In this document: piece by piece, positions 1 through 12,378 of the stretch
Numbering within the stretch: position 1 is the first letter of the stretch
Layout of the letters: the number at the start of each line of letters is the position of its first letter
Assembly: GCA_963995505.1 (NCBI GenBank)
Contig: OZ023186.1
Coordinates: forward strand, 14,701,570-14,765,569
Direction: 5' to 3'
DNA: 64,000 nt
Source of the DNA: Hypericum androsaemum
Taxonomy: Eukaryota; Streptophyta; Magnoliopsida; Malpighiales; Hypericaceae
Notes under the pieces: generated by a model
Database searches by the model: none
Told to the model about the DNA's origin: nothing
The model's input: the letters and a program-made list of their open reading frames with translations, nothing else
Position numbers and translations under genes: made by a program

Positions 1-1290
1 CCATAAGACTTCTTTGACTCTATCTGCCATGGCACGGTACTTGTCCTCAGTAGATGAACGCGCAACAACTCGTTGCTTCTTCATGCGCCACAAAATTGGG
101 GATTCACCAAAGGAGAAAATGTAGCCGGTGCGAGACCTTCGAGTCATGGGATAATCACCCTAATCAGCGTCACAATAGGCCACGAGATCCATCGTTGGAG
201 AATTGGTGAGCAAAATACCTTGTCTCGGCATCGTCTTCAAGTATCAAAGTACCAGGTCTACGGTTTGAACATGGGTAACATTCGACTTGTCCACAAACTG
301 TCTTAGGATGTTTATGACATAGGCTATGTCAGGCCTAGTGACCGTCAAAAATATCAATCCCCCAACTAATCGATGATATCACGAGGACTCATCCACAACA
401 TCCTTTCCCAAATGGAGCTTATGGTTTTGCTCAATAGGAAAATAACAAGGCTGAGAATCATCCTTGCCACATTCTGTCAGGATATCAATCATATACTTCC
501 TCTGGCTGAGGACCAAACCTTGCAGAGTAGTGGCGGCTTCTATTTAAGGAGCCCAAATCTTTAATCTCAAACTGCTCATGAAGATAGCGCTTTGTGAACT
601 CAAGCATAGAAGAATGATTCCCAACATGGATGATATCATCCACATAAACAAGCAATATGCGTACAAGAGAACCTTGACGAAAGATGAACATGGCGTGGTC
701 TGCCCGTGACCTAGTGAAACCGATAGCAAGCAAGGAGGTTGTGAGCTTGTTGTACCAGGTTCTCGAGGCCAACTTTAAAACATATAATGACATTTTAAGT
801 TGACAAACTCGGGAATCTCATGGTCTCAAAAACACTAGTGGGACCTGCATATACACTTCCTTTATCAAATCACCATGTAAGAAGGTATTGTAGACATCCA
901 ACTAGTAAACTATCCACCTGCACTTGACAACTAGCTATAAGAGACAACAGACTGAGACGACCTTTGCCACTGGTGCAAAAGTCTCATGATAGTTGATCCC
1001 TTCAATTTACTTAAAACCCCGAGCCACCAGCCTTGCTTTGTAACTGTCCATGCTTCCATCTGGCTTAAACTTAACTTTGTACACCCATTTGGAATCGACC
1101 ACATATTTTTCAAGAAGTAAGTGAACAAGAATCCATGTGCCATTAGACTTGAGTGCATCCACTTCCTGTTTCATGGCTTCCTGCCAACAAGTATGCTTTG
1201 TTGTATCATAATATGTTTGGGGCTCAGACATGGAGCTAATGGAAGCAAGGTAGATCTGATGGACACGTAAAAGCAATTATAGCTGATAAA
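1..1290 (-). pseudogene. copia pol: reverse transcriptase and RNase H remnant
   Basis: The minus strand of 1007-1276 encodes the N-terminal RT segment, with a TWILV-like stretch followed by KWVYKVKF and KARLVARGFK. The strand of 485-793 encodes the catalytic palm with YVDDI, the copia version of the RT active-site box. Below 250 the minus strand reads an RNase H segment containing a PMTRRS-type motif followed by SSTEDKYRAMA, the usual SS.EAEYRA region. Frameshifts and stops separate these pieces. The enzymes would copy element RNA into cDNA in cytoplasmic particles; this copy cannot. Confidence 0.85.
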
Positions 1291-2170
1291 ATGCATTAGA
1301 GGATACAAGTTTGAGTTACCTGAAGGAAATGGTGACGTTGCGAAGGGCTCTTGATGGTGTGCATGAATGAGGGATGGGTGTAGCTGTACTTGATATTCTT
1401 CAAGTTGTACTGGCATCCGACATGGACGTTCACTTCGGCGGGATACAGGATGAACACAGAAGGATAACTGAGAAAGATGCAAAGGTGATTGCCATCATCA
1501 AATTTACCATCCTTAACATAGTTGTGAACATAAGCAAGGCAACCGAACACTCATAAATGGATGTAAGTCGCTGGTTCTCCAAAAAGTATTTCATAGGAAA
1601 TCTGATTTTGGATAACCCGAGACATAGTCTAGTTGATAAGATATGTGGCAGTCATAACAAACTCGCCCCAAAATTGTATAGATAGGTTTGCCCGGAACAT
1701 TAGCGCAGGGCTAGTTCAAGGATATGACAGTACTTTTGCTCAATGACACTGTTTTATTGATGTGTATACGGGTAAGAAGTTTACAATAAAATTCTCGCTC
1801 CTCTTAAAATTTATGCATGTCATGCAAAGAAAGCTCCAAGCCATTGTCAGCTCGGATGTTCTTCACGGGTGTACCAAAGTGATTCACGACCATGTTGCAA
1901 AACATCACTATATATCTTGAAACTTCAGACTTATATTTTATAAGAAACATCCAAATAGCTTGACTATATTCATCAACAACAGTCAAGAAATAATGCACTC
2001 TAGAAGAGGATGAGGTACGATATGGGCCCCAAATGTCACAATACAAAAGCTCGAAACAATCTTTAGTCTTGTTAGAACTCATAGAGAAAGACATACGAGT
2101 GTTCTTCGCCTGAAGACATAAATCACATTGCTTGAATACTGAAGGAAAAACTAAGGTCTTCAAGGATGGT
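1291..2170 (-). pseudogene. copia pol: integrase remnant
   Basis: Minus-strand 1804-2163 begins with a CDLC-containing zinc-finger end and continues into the integrase core, with a YCDIWGPY-type motif carrying the first catalytic Asp and a later DNGLE segment holding the second. 1296-1550 encodes the MFGCLAYVH segment typical of the integrase C-terminal part of copia elements. The region between is broken by stops. Family knowledge: integrase inserts the cDNA into chromosomes. Confidence 0.82.
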
Positions 2171-2205
2171 ATGAGTCATAACTTATCATCAGGAATGTGC
2201 CCTAA

Positions 2206-2930
2206 TCATCGATGCCAGGTCAAAGCATTGCTCTCTGCTGATAATGCTACCCCTCCCCACACATCTTCGAAGTAGTAGCACTCATCGCGTTCTCTATCCA
2301 CTCCAATCAGGCTCCTCAAAATTAAGTCATGTATAACACACGAATCAACATGAAATGTCACGGTGCAACTGAGATTCTTAGTCAACTTGCTCATAGATAA
2401 CACATTGCACTTAAAGAAAGGGATATGTAAGACATTAGTAAGGATAATTCTCTTGTTGAGATTAATAGTGCCAATCCCTGCAACATGTATTTCTTCGCCG
2501 TTGGGTATCTTTACTGACGGATGACTAATATTAGATTTTTCATCAAACAAAAGATCTGTATTGCAAGTAATATGGTAGGTTGCACTCGTGTCCATTACCA
2601 ATATTGTGTAAAAGTGACCTTACCAGCCATATTAGCGTGCAGATCAATCGCAGAAGAAGCTGCGGTGGTGCCTTGATCTCTCTTACCTACAAGTTGGCAA
2701 AGAAATATGTTGATCTGATCTTGTGTCAATCCAGATAAGGTACCTTTATCTTGGCTAACCTGGCAGCCCGTGTCAAGAGTTACTACCATCCCGAGATTTG
2801 TTGTGCGATCGATTGGAGGGGCCGGCAGATTATCAGCGCGGTGGTGCATTGAGAAGAGGCTTTCTCTAGCTTGGGGGAAAACCAACAATCTCGAAACATG
2901 TTGTCTCGAGATGACCAACCTTTGCACTTT
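2206..2930 (-). pseudogene. copia protease and GAG-pre-integrase remnant
   Basis: The minus-strand frame 2206-2601 starts with MDTSATYHI, a copia aspartic protease signature (D-[ST]-[GS]-A, here DTSA), and runs through the VLHIPFFKCNVLSMSKL segment that follows the protease. The next ORF upstream (2595-2927) is in another frame and shows no clear zinc knuckle, so the gag-protease junction has decayed. Confidence 0.8.
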
Positions 2931-2977
2931 GTTCTATTACTAGAATTCCTCCCGTCGCCTACCTAAAATGCCTCCTG

Positions 2978-3736
2978 TTATAGGCTTTGGAAGGCAGTCG
3001 ACTCAATTACAGGACGACGGGTGGCTGATATATTTCTTTGGTTCTCATCCTTGGCAACGAGATGATACACAACCCCAAGAGAGGAAAGAGGCTGCAAGCT
3101 GAGAATCTGGGTCTTGATCATTGCAAACGACTCATCCAAGTCCATTAAGAAGTCATACAAGTGCTCCTTTTCTCTAATGGGAATGACATATTTTCTCACA
3201 TCACAAGTACAACCATCACAACTACATGTTGGTAAAGATAAAATCTGATGTACCTCATCCCATAAGCTCTTCAGTTTAGTGTAGTAAGTCGAGACTGAAA
3301 GTTTGTCTTGGCGAAGGCTCGTGATATGATGCCTGAGTTCGTAGGAAGTTGGGGCACTGCCCTTGCCAAATCATTCGACGATGTCCACCCTGATATCGTG
3401 AGCTATGCGAGCGCAACATACGCTACTTCGTACGTCTTTTTCCATGGAGGTCTTCAACCAGCCTCTCACCATTGCATCAGCATGTACCCAATGTAGTAGG
3501 TTATTAAATTTTGACACCGGTTTCTCCAGCGTGCCATCAACAAAGCCAAACCTTTTTTTGGCGTAGTGGATAGTGCTCATATCATTGAGCCACTCCCCAT
3601 AATTATCGTCGTTCAGACGATCCATGACGTGCATCTGACTTGGACTATCAGATGGGTAGATGTAGTATGGAGACATCACACCCATGCTATTGAGGACGAC
3701 ATAATTAACGTTGCTGGACATGCTCCACTCAGACAT
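2978..3736 (-). pseudogene. copia gag remnant
   Basis: Minus-strand 3371-3736 contains NPYY-like MSPYYIYPSDSP followed by LNDDNYGEW and a KKRFGFVDGTLEKP stretch, the conserved N-terminal gag pattern of plant copia elements (LNG-NY-W ... K-K-GFVDG). 2978-3199 continues as the C-terminal gag helix region. The nucleocapsid zinc knuckle is not visible. The frame is interrupted near 3200-3370. Confidence 0.82.
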
Positions 3737-3805
3737 CTAGATCGGTGGTAGTTGGACAACGGAACACTTATTTGAGGGTTAGGATTTTTCTTTTATTTTA
3801 GGTTT

Positions 3806-3818
3806 GGCTCTGATACCA
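3806..3818 (-). other. Primer-binding site for initiator tRNA-Met (copia, 1-3820 element)
   Basis: The minus strand reads TGGTATCAGAGCC, the canonical plant copia primer site complementary to the 3' end of initiator tRNA-Met. It lies directly next to an LTR end reading ...TTTTATCA. It fixes the orientation of the element and places the LTR at 3819 and above. Confidence 0.92.
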
Positions 3819-3820
3819 TG

Positions 3821-6800
3821 ATAAAATCGGAATGGAATGGTGAATTGAGTAACTTCTACGGAAAATCCTAACCGACTAATACAATTGTGACTAATATACT
3901 CCAATACTGTCTATGGTTTAAAAAAGTCTGACCAGTGATAAGAGATTTTTCTAATTAATATTTACTATTTAATAATTATTTGGACCAAAATATTCCCAAG
4001 TAAATAGGAAAAATGTTCTTAAAATTATTTTGAGAATATGAAGAAACTCATCTCACTCTCGTAATATTTTTATTTTTATTTTTATATTTTTTACATTTTT
4101 AACATCCTTGGGATCTTTTTGTTTGAATACTTTTTTCTTCAAATAATGGAGTGTAAGTAGAGAAATTTTTGTCACTCGATCTAACAATTTTAAACTACGA
4201 GGTAGTGATATGCAAGTAAAGTATTAAAGTGAACTTTTATTTATAAAAAAAAGGAAGCGAAAGAAGCTAGGCTAAATATTGAATTTCATGTTGATACACA
4301 TTAATTTCAGCTAATGTGAAAAGTACTTAACATCGGCAAAGACAATTATGTAAGCCACTTGTCCGATCAAGAATCCTAGGTAGAAGAATCAAACATCATG
4401 CTAGAGCAAGACAAGCAGAAAGCCATGAAAACCCCTCTTTATACTCATTTGGTAAGCTATATCAATCAAGTTATTATTTAATTCAAGGCCCAACCTCACT
4501 ATATTTGGTAACTTAATTCACTAATTAATTGGAAAGCCCTGTGTTCTGGACTTGTATTAAGACTTTAGTTTTTTTTATTCTATTTGATATCCAAATTTGA
4601 GAAGGGTAGAACTTTATTCCATATGACAAAGTCCTCTTAATAAGTATTGAACACCGTTGCATTCTCAAGGACTAGAACTTGTAATTTTTTGATTAAGTTA
4701 GAATAACTATCTCACTAATTAATGTAAGTATTTTTAGTCAGTCACAAGATTAAGAGTTAGAAGAATAATTGTATTGTGATTCTTCTATTACTAGTAATAA
4801 TATTAGAATTACTAATCTATCAATAAAGTTTAGGAAATAAAAAGACTATAGGCATATCATAAAATTGTCAATACTTAAAACTCTATAACAGTTTATATTT
4901 TTTGAGGGAAAGAGTTTTGCTTTACATGATTGATAGCGTGGTCCATCCTGCCGACAGATTTAAGTAGATTCCAGAAAATGTTTACGTAGCACTTGCGTTA
5001 ATTGAAATCCACAAGAACTGAGATTGAACCAAGAAATTATGATACACGACAAATCAATCAATCATTGGGCTTCATTATTTTCCCATCATTAAAAAGATTC
5101 CAATAATTGTATACCCCTTCATTTGAATCCTATAATGCATTAATGAGATTTTTTAATAAGTTAATTAAGGAGATAATGCAACGAAACTAAATGAGTCTGG
5201 CTGGGTATAACAGTGGCCTACTGATGTACTACGGTACCAGCCACCAAATTGTTTTCGTATTTATAGTTAAAAACTGTGATTTGAAATGCAAATCACAATT
5301 AAAGTTTCATTGTTGAAATCAGGAAGTTTCAAACATTGACCATACTTGTGAATCTCCAATTTAGTCAAGGCTGGTATTTTCATATATCGGACTTGATAAT
5401 ATTCAAACCGTGATCATTGCTAGACGTGTCTGATAGTCGATACATTTAAAAAGTCTTAGTTCAGTATTTCGCTCCATACAATAGTTTTTACAAAAGAAAC
5501 GTAAATTAAAAGCCAATCGAAATGTTATTTTTTTGCTGCGGTTTGAGTGCCTAATGATTTTTCCGATAGACTAGCAATAATGACATTAGCTTAATCCCAT
5601 AAATTAGTCTCACCTGACAATTAATTTTTTAAAATACAAAAGAATCGACGAGGCACATGTGTATTATGTATGTACGTACGCTCTCCCTTCTTTCATGATC
5701 AACTAGAGCCCAATTTCACTCAGACATTTTCCTCATTACGTTTAGAATCAAATTTTAACTATTACATTGTTCGGATTTTTATTCAGCGTTCAGGATTATA
5801 CGAGTACAACTTTCAATGGATTATTTTCAAATGAACTACACCAATTTTTAAATATCACTTTTCCTAAAATATTCACGCACAAACAAAGGAAGAAGGCCAC
5901 CCGGGAAATTAAAATTTGAGCATTTCTTTTTTTTTTATAAGTAAAATTTGCGCATATTTGATACCACCAATGATGAACCATTTCGGGTTCAAATTGGTAG
6001 CTGACCGATGCGATATGGGGAGAAGGTTTTGGCAATTTGGGACATAACCAGACAGCTTGAAGTGATTTGGGAAAACAATGTGGTCACGATTTTAACAACA
6101 CTTCGTGAATCGTGCGGTGGCCACCAAAATTTATTAGGCGAATAACATCTAGGAGAAATCATCGTACGAATGCGCGAGATTTTTCTACTCGTCTAGGCGC
6201 TTATTGTATAGATCCATAGATTACATGGTGTAATTTTTGGAGATATATAAAAAAATTCAGTATTTGACTCCCAACGTACTTCAAAGAGTTTGGCTCCGTA
6301 TAATTTTCACAACGATATAAACGCAGGCCTGGACGATTACCTAATTATTAGGTACATGATATGTACATACAGATTTGTCGGAATGTATAATAATGCTCTT
6401 CTTAAAAACCAAATTGAGGGAACCGTTGCATGCATTTAAAAAAATAAAAGGCCGTACTATAGATTTGATCAAACACGAGGAAGAAGAACGTAATTTACCC
6501 TTGAATATATTTTAGCTCACTTATTTCTCGCCATCTACGTCAGGAAAGATCGGATGAGGCGACGACAAGATTCGAAGTAGCCTATTAGCAATCAATCATA
6601 TTCTGATGATTTGTTATTAACTTTGATGTGGATGAGAAAGAGATACGTATGTGGTCGCAAAGATGATGTATCTCACGTATATTCGAATTGGAATATATGT
6701 CGCTTAAAACTTTATGTTAATATTTGGGTGTGGTTAATTAGAATTCAGAAATACATCGGGTCGACTAATTCAATTTTGAGTCGGGTAGGACTTTTTAAAG

Positions 6801-7573
6801 GTGGAAAAGCTCTCCCAACAAGGGCTATACCAAAGGGCTCGAACCCGAAATCTGGTTAAGCTAGAATAACTTCCTTACCAGTTGATTACGATAATATCAT
6901 TTGTAATTATGGTTTTGGTGCGTTTTTTTTAGAAGTAATTTTTTCAGGTACTTCGGTTAAGAATTGAACTGCCCTAGAGTAAATACCTTTTGACTCATTT
7001 TGTGAAATGCTATCGCCTTTCTTTTTCTTTCTTTATTTTTGAAATGGGCCTTCTTTATTCATTATTAATAATAAAATAGCTCAATTATTTGGCTAGTAGC
7101 GTAGTATATTATAAGTCTTATTATTAATATTGCTAAATTTTGTTAGTATACGACAGGTACAATCATGAAATTGTAGATAGCAAATAATTATTTCTGTGAT
7201 CCTTCAAGTTGGAACTTGGGGTCCCTTCTGGATAAATTAAATTACGTAATTTATGGCATAAATTCTTTTTTTTTGTATTTCACCAAACTCGCAAGTGTTT
7301 ATTGTCGATGCGCTTTCAATAGTTTGAATTCAAAATTTTTAATTATGCTAAAATAACTATTACCGGTTAATTCAAGTGATCGTTGGTTTATGTGATCAAT
7401 TCCGGGTAAGAAGTCAGATCTTCATCGTTTATAAACTATATGATCTCAACATCTCGAGACTAAACAATCAGGCGGTTCATTCTTATTTATGTTGCAAATC
7501 CGGGACATTGCTTTCACATGATCTTTTATCAAGATCTTACTGTTTCCAGAAATGGACGACATGATTATTTTAC
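3821..7573. other. AT-rich intergenic DNA, no gene seen
   Basis: The first few hundred bases are presumably the LTR of the preceding copia element. The rest is AT-rich with many stops in all frames; the few ORFs (up to 82 aa) have no recognisable motif. Short stretches resembling gggctcgaacccgaaatctg...gctagaataac (near 6830-6875, with weaker relatives near 4670, 7330, 17935, 18700 and 49215) look like fragments of a dispersed repeat. No tRNA or conserved ncRNA was recognised. Confidence 0.6.
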
Positions 7574-7581
7574 TTTATAAG

Positions 7582-8107
7582 CAAGGTTTATTGGTCGAAT
7601 CGCTCAGGCTGCGATTCGGTACGAATAGCGTACTAAGTTTGGTAAAAAATTAGCCAACTTTACTAACCGTCCAAAAAAATGGTAGGACCGGGTGGTTCGA
7701 CCAAATTTTTGACATCGTATTTTCTGGTTGGTAAGGTTTAACAAAAAAAAATTTCTTCATGGTGGATAAAAAATTAAGATTTTTCCGGTTCGGGTTTTTA
7801 ATTTTGGTTGGATTTTTTTTTTTTAGATTTCAAAGTTATGGTGGGTCAAAAAAGAGAGAAAAAGTTGTACCTATTTATTTTTTGGAAAGAATAACCGAGA
7901 TATAGGGCTAGGTAGTGGGATATTGGTAATTAAAATATTAATAAAAAATATTTTTTAAATATAAAAATATTTTTTATTAATATTTTAATTACCAATATCC
8001 CATATAAAAAAGTACCGGTCGGACTTACATTCTAATCAGTCAGACTGGTCCGACCACGATCCAGAGACAAGAACGGGTCGCTCTCCGGATCATTTTTAAA
8101 AACCTTA
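7582..8107. mobile_element. hAT-type non-autonomous element (MITE) with 8-bp TSD
   Basis: The element is flanked by identical 8-bp copies of TTTATAAG (7574-7581 and 8108-8115), the target-duplication length of hAT transposons. The ends are short inverted repeats, CAAGGTTT on the left and the complement of TAAGGTTT on the right. It is 526 bp with no coding capacity. A 40-bp perfect inverted repeat lies in its right half. It would need transposase supplied in trans. Confidence 0.8.
7916..8002. repeat. Perfect 40-bp-arm palindrome (hairpin)
   Basis: Bases 7916-7955 are the exact reverse complement of 7963-8002, separated by a 7-base loop. The arms start TGGGATATTGGTAATT and are otherwise AT-rich. 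Transcribed RNA would fold into a long perfect hairpin, a shape that can feed small-RNA production. It may be part of the surrounding hAT-type element or a small palindromic element inserted into it; no target duplication specific to it is evident. Confidence 0.9.
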
Positions 8108-8115
8108 TTTATAAG

Positions 8116-9830
8116 AACAAAATAGCAGGAATACGACATTATTATTTTGTTTCATGTTATCCTTTAGTGCACTTCTTGATAATAAATTTTTAATAGAGAC
8201 CTTATCATGTTATCATTTGTTTGCATGCTGATTATTTTAATTATTTGTTTTTAAAATTTTTTTCATTTTTGTAAAATGATGGTACCATATCCACAAAATT
8301 ATGATCCTTTCTATGATCCAACTCAAGAAAAATGATACTATCTATGATGGTACCACCAGCTTTGCAAAATAACGGTACCGCGAAGTGATGATACCACATT
8401 CACTACATGTACAACTTAAATAATGCTCCAGGCGATTTGTACTGATATTTGTATAAGTGACTCGGCGATTGTATAGATTCTTAAGAACTTAGCAATAAAA
8501 AATTTGTCATTCATATCATTCTTCATCGAGTCTAAAAATGGTTATGATGGTTCAATTTCATCACAAAATTGGGGTGCCAAAACTTATTTTTGTACATAAA
8601 TTTTCTTGGATGATCCAAGAGAAGGACGAGAACATGAGGTTCTCTAGTTTTATTTCGATTGGGGCGGGCATAATTGTTTTTCTAACATTGAGCTTACTCT
8701 TGTATGATGATCTACCAAGTTAATCAATCAGATGGTTCTGGTTTGGTTGTATAAAAAAAATCAGAATTCTTGTTGCTTGCTAATCTTAGTAAATAGATAT
8801 GATTGAATCATTCTAGAAAGTCAATATTCTCTCACCTGCCCTACCGACACTGTTTGATGCCTTCCGTACGGGAAAAATTTACTATGGTCATTTACATCGT
8901 ATTATTATGATTAAAATTTTCACAAAATTTTTACAATTTTTACATATTGTTCTTTTCTTAAATCTTATAGAATTATAATTGATTACGACATATCAAATAT
9001 GTTGTCACTGGATATATTGTTATCAAAATGAAATTACTAAGGGCAAAAACCATACGTCTCGGACGTTTTAAACATGGGCCGTGGACGTCCCCCTCTCCCA
9101 TCAGTTATCAAACAGTTGCCTGACTTGATTTAATTTGTTAAAGAATAGGACATCAACGACTATGGTTTGATCCACCTATTGAAACAGCAAATGCCATTAG
9201 ATTTCCTTTTAGAAAACGTGGACAAAAGTTGATTATTTTGGTTTAAGCTTTAATTTTTATATATAAATAGATTTGTATTTCACCTGAATATAGTACACAA
9301 TTAAAACCTAGCGTGTTTAAACTCTCTTGTACAAATACGAGATTGCAGTCACTAACTTCATTAGAAATTTATCGTAGTAAAACTCAATGTGAAAAGAGAT
9401 AATTGAGCAAATTTTTTTAAAAAATATAATTTTATATTCGAATACTATCTAAACTAACTAATCTAAATTTGAACTAAGTAATACTTTCAAAAAATAATAA
9501 ATCTCTTCCATTAAATATTTATCACTATTACTGTTTTCAAGTTTTTGGAGACATTTTTCGGCTAGCATGTCTTTCTTCCTCGTTTGAGAACTTCATGGAA
9601 AAACGAGTTTTGATTAGGCTGGGCTGACCACCCATCACAACGTAACCCATCTAATTTCTTAGAAACCATGCTTGACCCACTGAGTTTGGGCTTCCCAAGT
9701 AAAACCAATCTCAACCAAAGGCCCGAAGAGTTCGAGTCAAGGCTCATCAGAAGAATTCTCCAAATTAGACTTAAAACTCAAAACTTTCTTAATTAATCAA
9801 AATATGTTTAAAAATGAATCAAACTTTTTA
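8116..9830. other. AT-rich intergenic DNA, no gene seen
   Basis: There are no supported ORFs, RNA genes or complete repeats. A cluster of ggtacca-like motifs occurs at 8280-8400 with no clear period. The 61-aa frames here lack any family signature. Confidence 0.6.
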
Positions 9831-10631
9831 GGAATAAAGGTCATTTAAACCTTTGTACTTGTACAAAAAAATAATTACAACTTTGTACTTAAAATTGGTC
9901 CAAATAACACCTCCTACTCTTCAAAATGGGTTAATTAAAACCCCCAAGACCAATTTTTTGGTGGCAAATGACATGTCACCAAACACTTGGCGTACACATC
10001 AATATAAATACTTAATATTTGTTGCAGAGAAAAAGAGCTAAAGAACTCGAGACGGATTCAGAGTGATCGTCCTAAGGTCGGCCTAAAAAAATATACTAGA
10101 GCTACGCTAAGTTAGGCTATGGGCTAAGGAAAGGAAAAGCAATAGAGATAAGTAAAGAGTTGTTGTATTTTGTTAGTGATAATCTTCTCCTTCGCCCAAG
10201 CCTTCTTTATATAAAAACTCCAGACCTAGCTCCCGACCTTTGTATAGGAAAGACTTAAATCAGGCCGTATCCCGTATAGGAAAATCCCATTAAGGCCGTT
10301 TCCAATACAAAAAGAACCAACCTGGCCTTATCTAGGAAAAACCTAGTCTGACTTCCAAAATAAGGGGATCCGACCTCCGATAGGAATGTTGAAGCCGTGC
10401 CAATAAGTAACCCCGGCACAAAATAGTTACATACCACATCTCGAACTGAATATCGAAGGATCCGGCTTGATATAGGAAAATCTTGTCCCGACCTTGTTTA
10501 GGAAAATCTAAGCCGTGTTGCCAAATCAAGAATATCGCCTTGTCGGAGTCGTACGCACTTAACCCGATATTCTGGTGCCCGCTATCCTTTAAAGTGAGCT
10601 GGCCCAATTAACACCCAAGATGGGTTTAACT

Positions 10632-11238
10632 CTATGTTGTCAATAGCGGTGCTATGTAGCAGTTTGGGTACCTACCTCTATGATATGCTACTGTTAAATG
10701 CTATAGACAATAGCGCCTATAGCGGCCGCTATAGTAGCTAAATAGCGGCCAAAAAGTGGTATAGCGGCCGCTATTTTAGATTTTGGAAAGAATTCCTTAA
10801 ATACTCCTAATTTTTTACTGTTTACTTATTTATTGAGGGCATATAGATAATTCACTTCAATAAAATATCCAATTCAAATGGGTCCTTTTTTTAGTTGTCC
10901 AGTAAGTTAATAAGTTTTAGGTATTGGGCAAGTAACTTTTTTAGTTGCTGCGTAAGTTTTGGGTATTGGTTAAGTACCTTTTTTCATTTTTTTTAGTTTT
11001 CAAGTAAGTAAATAAGTTTTTAGTATTGGGTAAATGATTTTTTTAGTTGCTATGTAGGTTTTGGGTATTGGGTAAGTAAATTTTTTTTTGGCTTACTTTT
11101 TGTTGTTATGTTTGTAATTTTCTGTGTTTAGCTTACTCTTTTCGTTCTTTGCAATAGCGGTCATCCCGCTACCGCTATACCGCTATAGTATTTTAGGGGG
11201 TCGCCGCTACGCGGCGCTATCTGCTATTGACAACATAG
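10632..11238. mobile_element. hAT-type MITE with 16-bp TIR and 8-bp TSD
   Basis: The element starts CTATGTTGTCAATAGC and ends with its exact reverse complement. Both sides carry the 8-bp duplication GTTTAACT (10624-10631 and 11239-11246). Both ends hold clustered copies of a palindromic subterminal motif, tatagcggccgctata and variants (about 10700-10775 and 11155-11225), as expected of transposase-binding repeats. It is 607 bp and non-coding. The 8-bp duplication places it with hAT elements. Confidence 0.92.
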
Positions 11239-11469
11239 GTTTAACTTAACTCCATCTGGCCTAACAACCCGTCTGGCTCGCTTGTAACAAAAAAAAAACC
11301 AAGCACACCTTGCCGAACATCCAACTCGGCGAAGCACGCTGTCTAAGCAAGCAAGTTAGCACGGCCGGCGAGCAACAAGTCGATCGAGGTGAAGAAAGTC
11401 AAGCTAGCACATAGCCGTCATTGACCTTGATCTCCCCTTAAAGCAGGCGAGCACAGGGTAAGACATACG

Positions 11470-11665
11470 TACTGGGCGTATGAAGATGGGCGGACCACCC
11501 GCATGAGGAAAAAAGGCTGAAGGCGGACAACACCGCTTAGGAAATAGAGAAGCAGGCGGACCGCACCCCTTAGGGAAAAGCGAGTTAGGTGGACCACACC
11601 CCTTAGAAAAAAAGGAGGTAGGCAGACCACACCCCTTAGGAAAAGGGAGGCAGGCAGATATCACT
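11470..11665. repeat. Five-copy 33-bp tandem repeat (11-codon periodicity)
   Basis: Units of about 33 bp, each built as g(c/t)ggacca-caccccttagg-aaaa-ag, are repeated five times with divergence. Because the unit is a multiple of three, the minus strand reads an 11-residue repeat of the form PKGCGPPxSLF within 11404-11754. The unit length preserves frame but no known protein is recognised, so coding status is doubtful. Confidence 0.8.
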
Positions 11666-11819
11666 CCTTGGGATCTTGGCACAGACCAAGGCCGACACGA
11701 GACCAAGGCGAGCTCGAAGTGATGGTCAGCCTGCGGACGTAGGGAGGCTGGCACAGAATGGACTTGGGAAGGGACTTAGGCTCTTCGAACCCGAAATAAT
11801 TTAAGCCTCCAACAATGCT

Positions 11820-11980
11820 TTGGACCGCTCGCATATAAAGGCCGGCGGACCGCCTGCATGTAGAAAATGTGAAAGTCATCGAACTGCCTACATGTAGAAA
11901 ATGTGAAGGCCGCTAGACCGCTTGCATGTAAAAAATATGATGTCCGCCGGACCGCCCGCGTGAAGGAAAAAGTGAGGCGA
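11820..11980. repeat. Four-copy 34-bp tandem repeat
   Basis: Units starting g(g/a)(a)ccgc(c/t)tgcatgta-aaaatgtga are repeated four times at about 34 bp spacing. Unlike the neighbouring 33-bp array, this period is not a multiple of three, which argues against a shared protein-coding origin. The two arrays share the ggaccgc/gcatg core and may derive from one ancestral unit. Confidence 0.7.
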
Positions 11981-12378
11981 GCACGGAGCAGTTTTGGGCC
12001 ACTCGCGTATGAAGGGGAGTGAGCGGAACCAAACAAAAGCGACAAATGTAAAGGTGGGCGAGAGGAACCATACACAAACGGCCAACGGAAGGTAGGAGAG
12101 CATGAACCAAAAGAGGGCAAAAAACGTGAAAGAGGCGAGCGTGAGGTGATAGGCAAGCGGGCTCGTGGCTGATATATTTGATTTGTTTTAGAAAATGTTA
12201 TATCATATTTATTAAATTTTAATTCTTTAACATTAAAAGTTTATGATGACATGATTGCCACGTGGCTGATGACGTTTTAGTTGCCACTAAAAAGTTGGTC
12301 CTGGGATTTTAATTGACTCATTCTAAGTGTATGAAGTATTATTTAGACCAATTTTAAGCAAAACATTATAATTTTTTT

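Larger units (their letters stand above)
1..3820 (-). mobile_element. Decayed Ty1/copia LTR retrotransposon (3' end cut by window edge)
   Basis: Reading the minus strand from 3820 down to 1 gives, in copia order, a primer-binding site, gag, protease, integrase, reverse transcriptase and the start of RNase H. This PR-INT-RT-RH order is diagnostic of Ty1/copia. Every domain is split among short frames by stops and frameshifts, so the copy cannot be autonomous. The LTR next to the primer site begins at about 3819 and runs to higher coordinates; its outer edge cannot be set because the partner LTR lies outside the window. Confidence 0.9.

Noticed and set aside
6828..6875. gctcgaacccgaa, possible tRNA B box
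   Set aside because: No A box, no cloverleaf could be formed; similar words recur elsewhere as part of a dispersed repeat.
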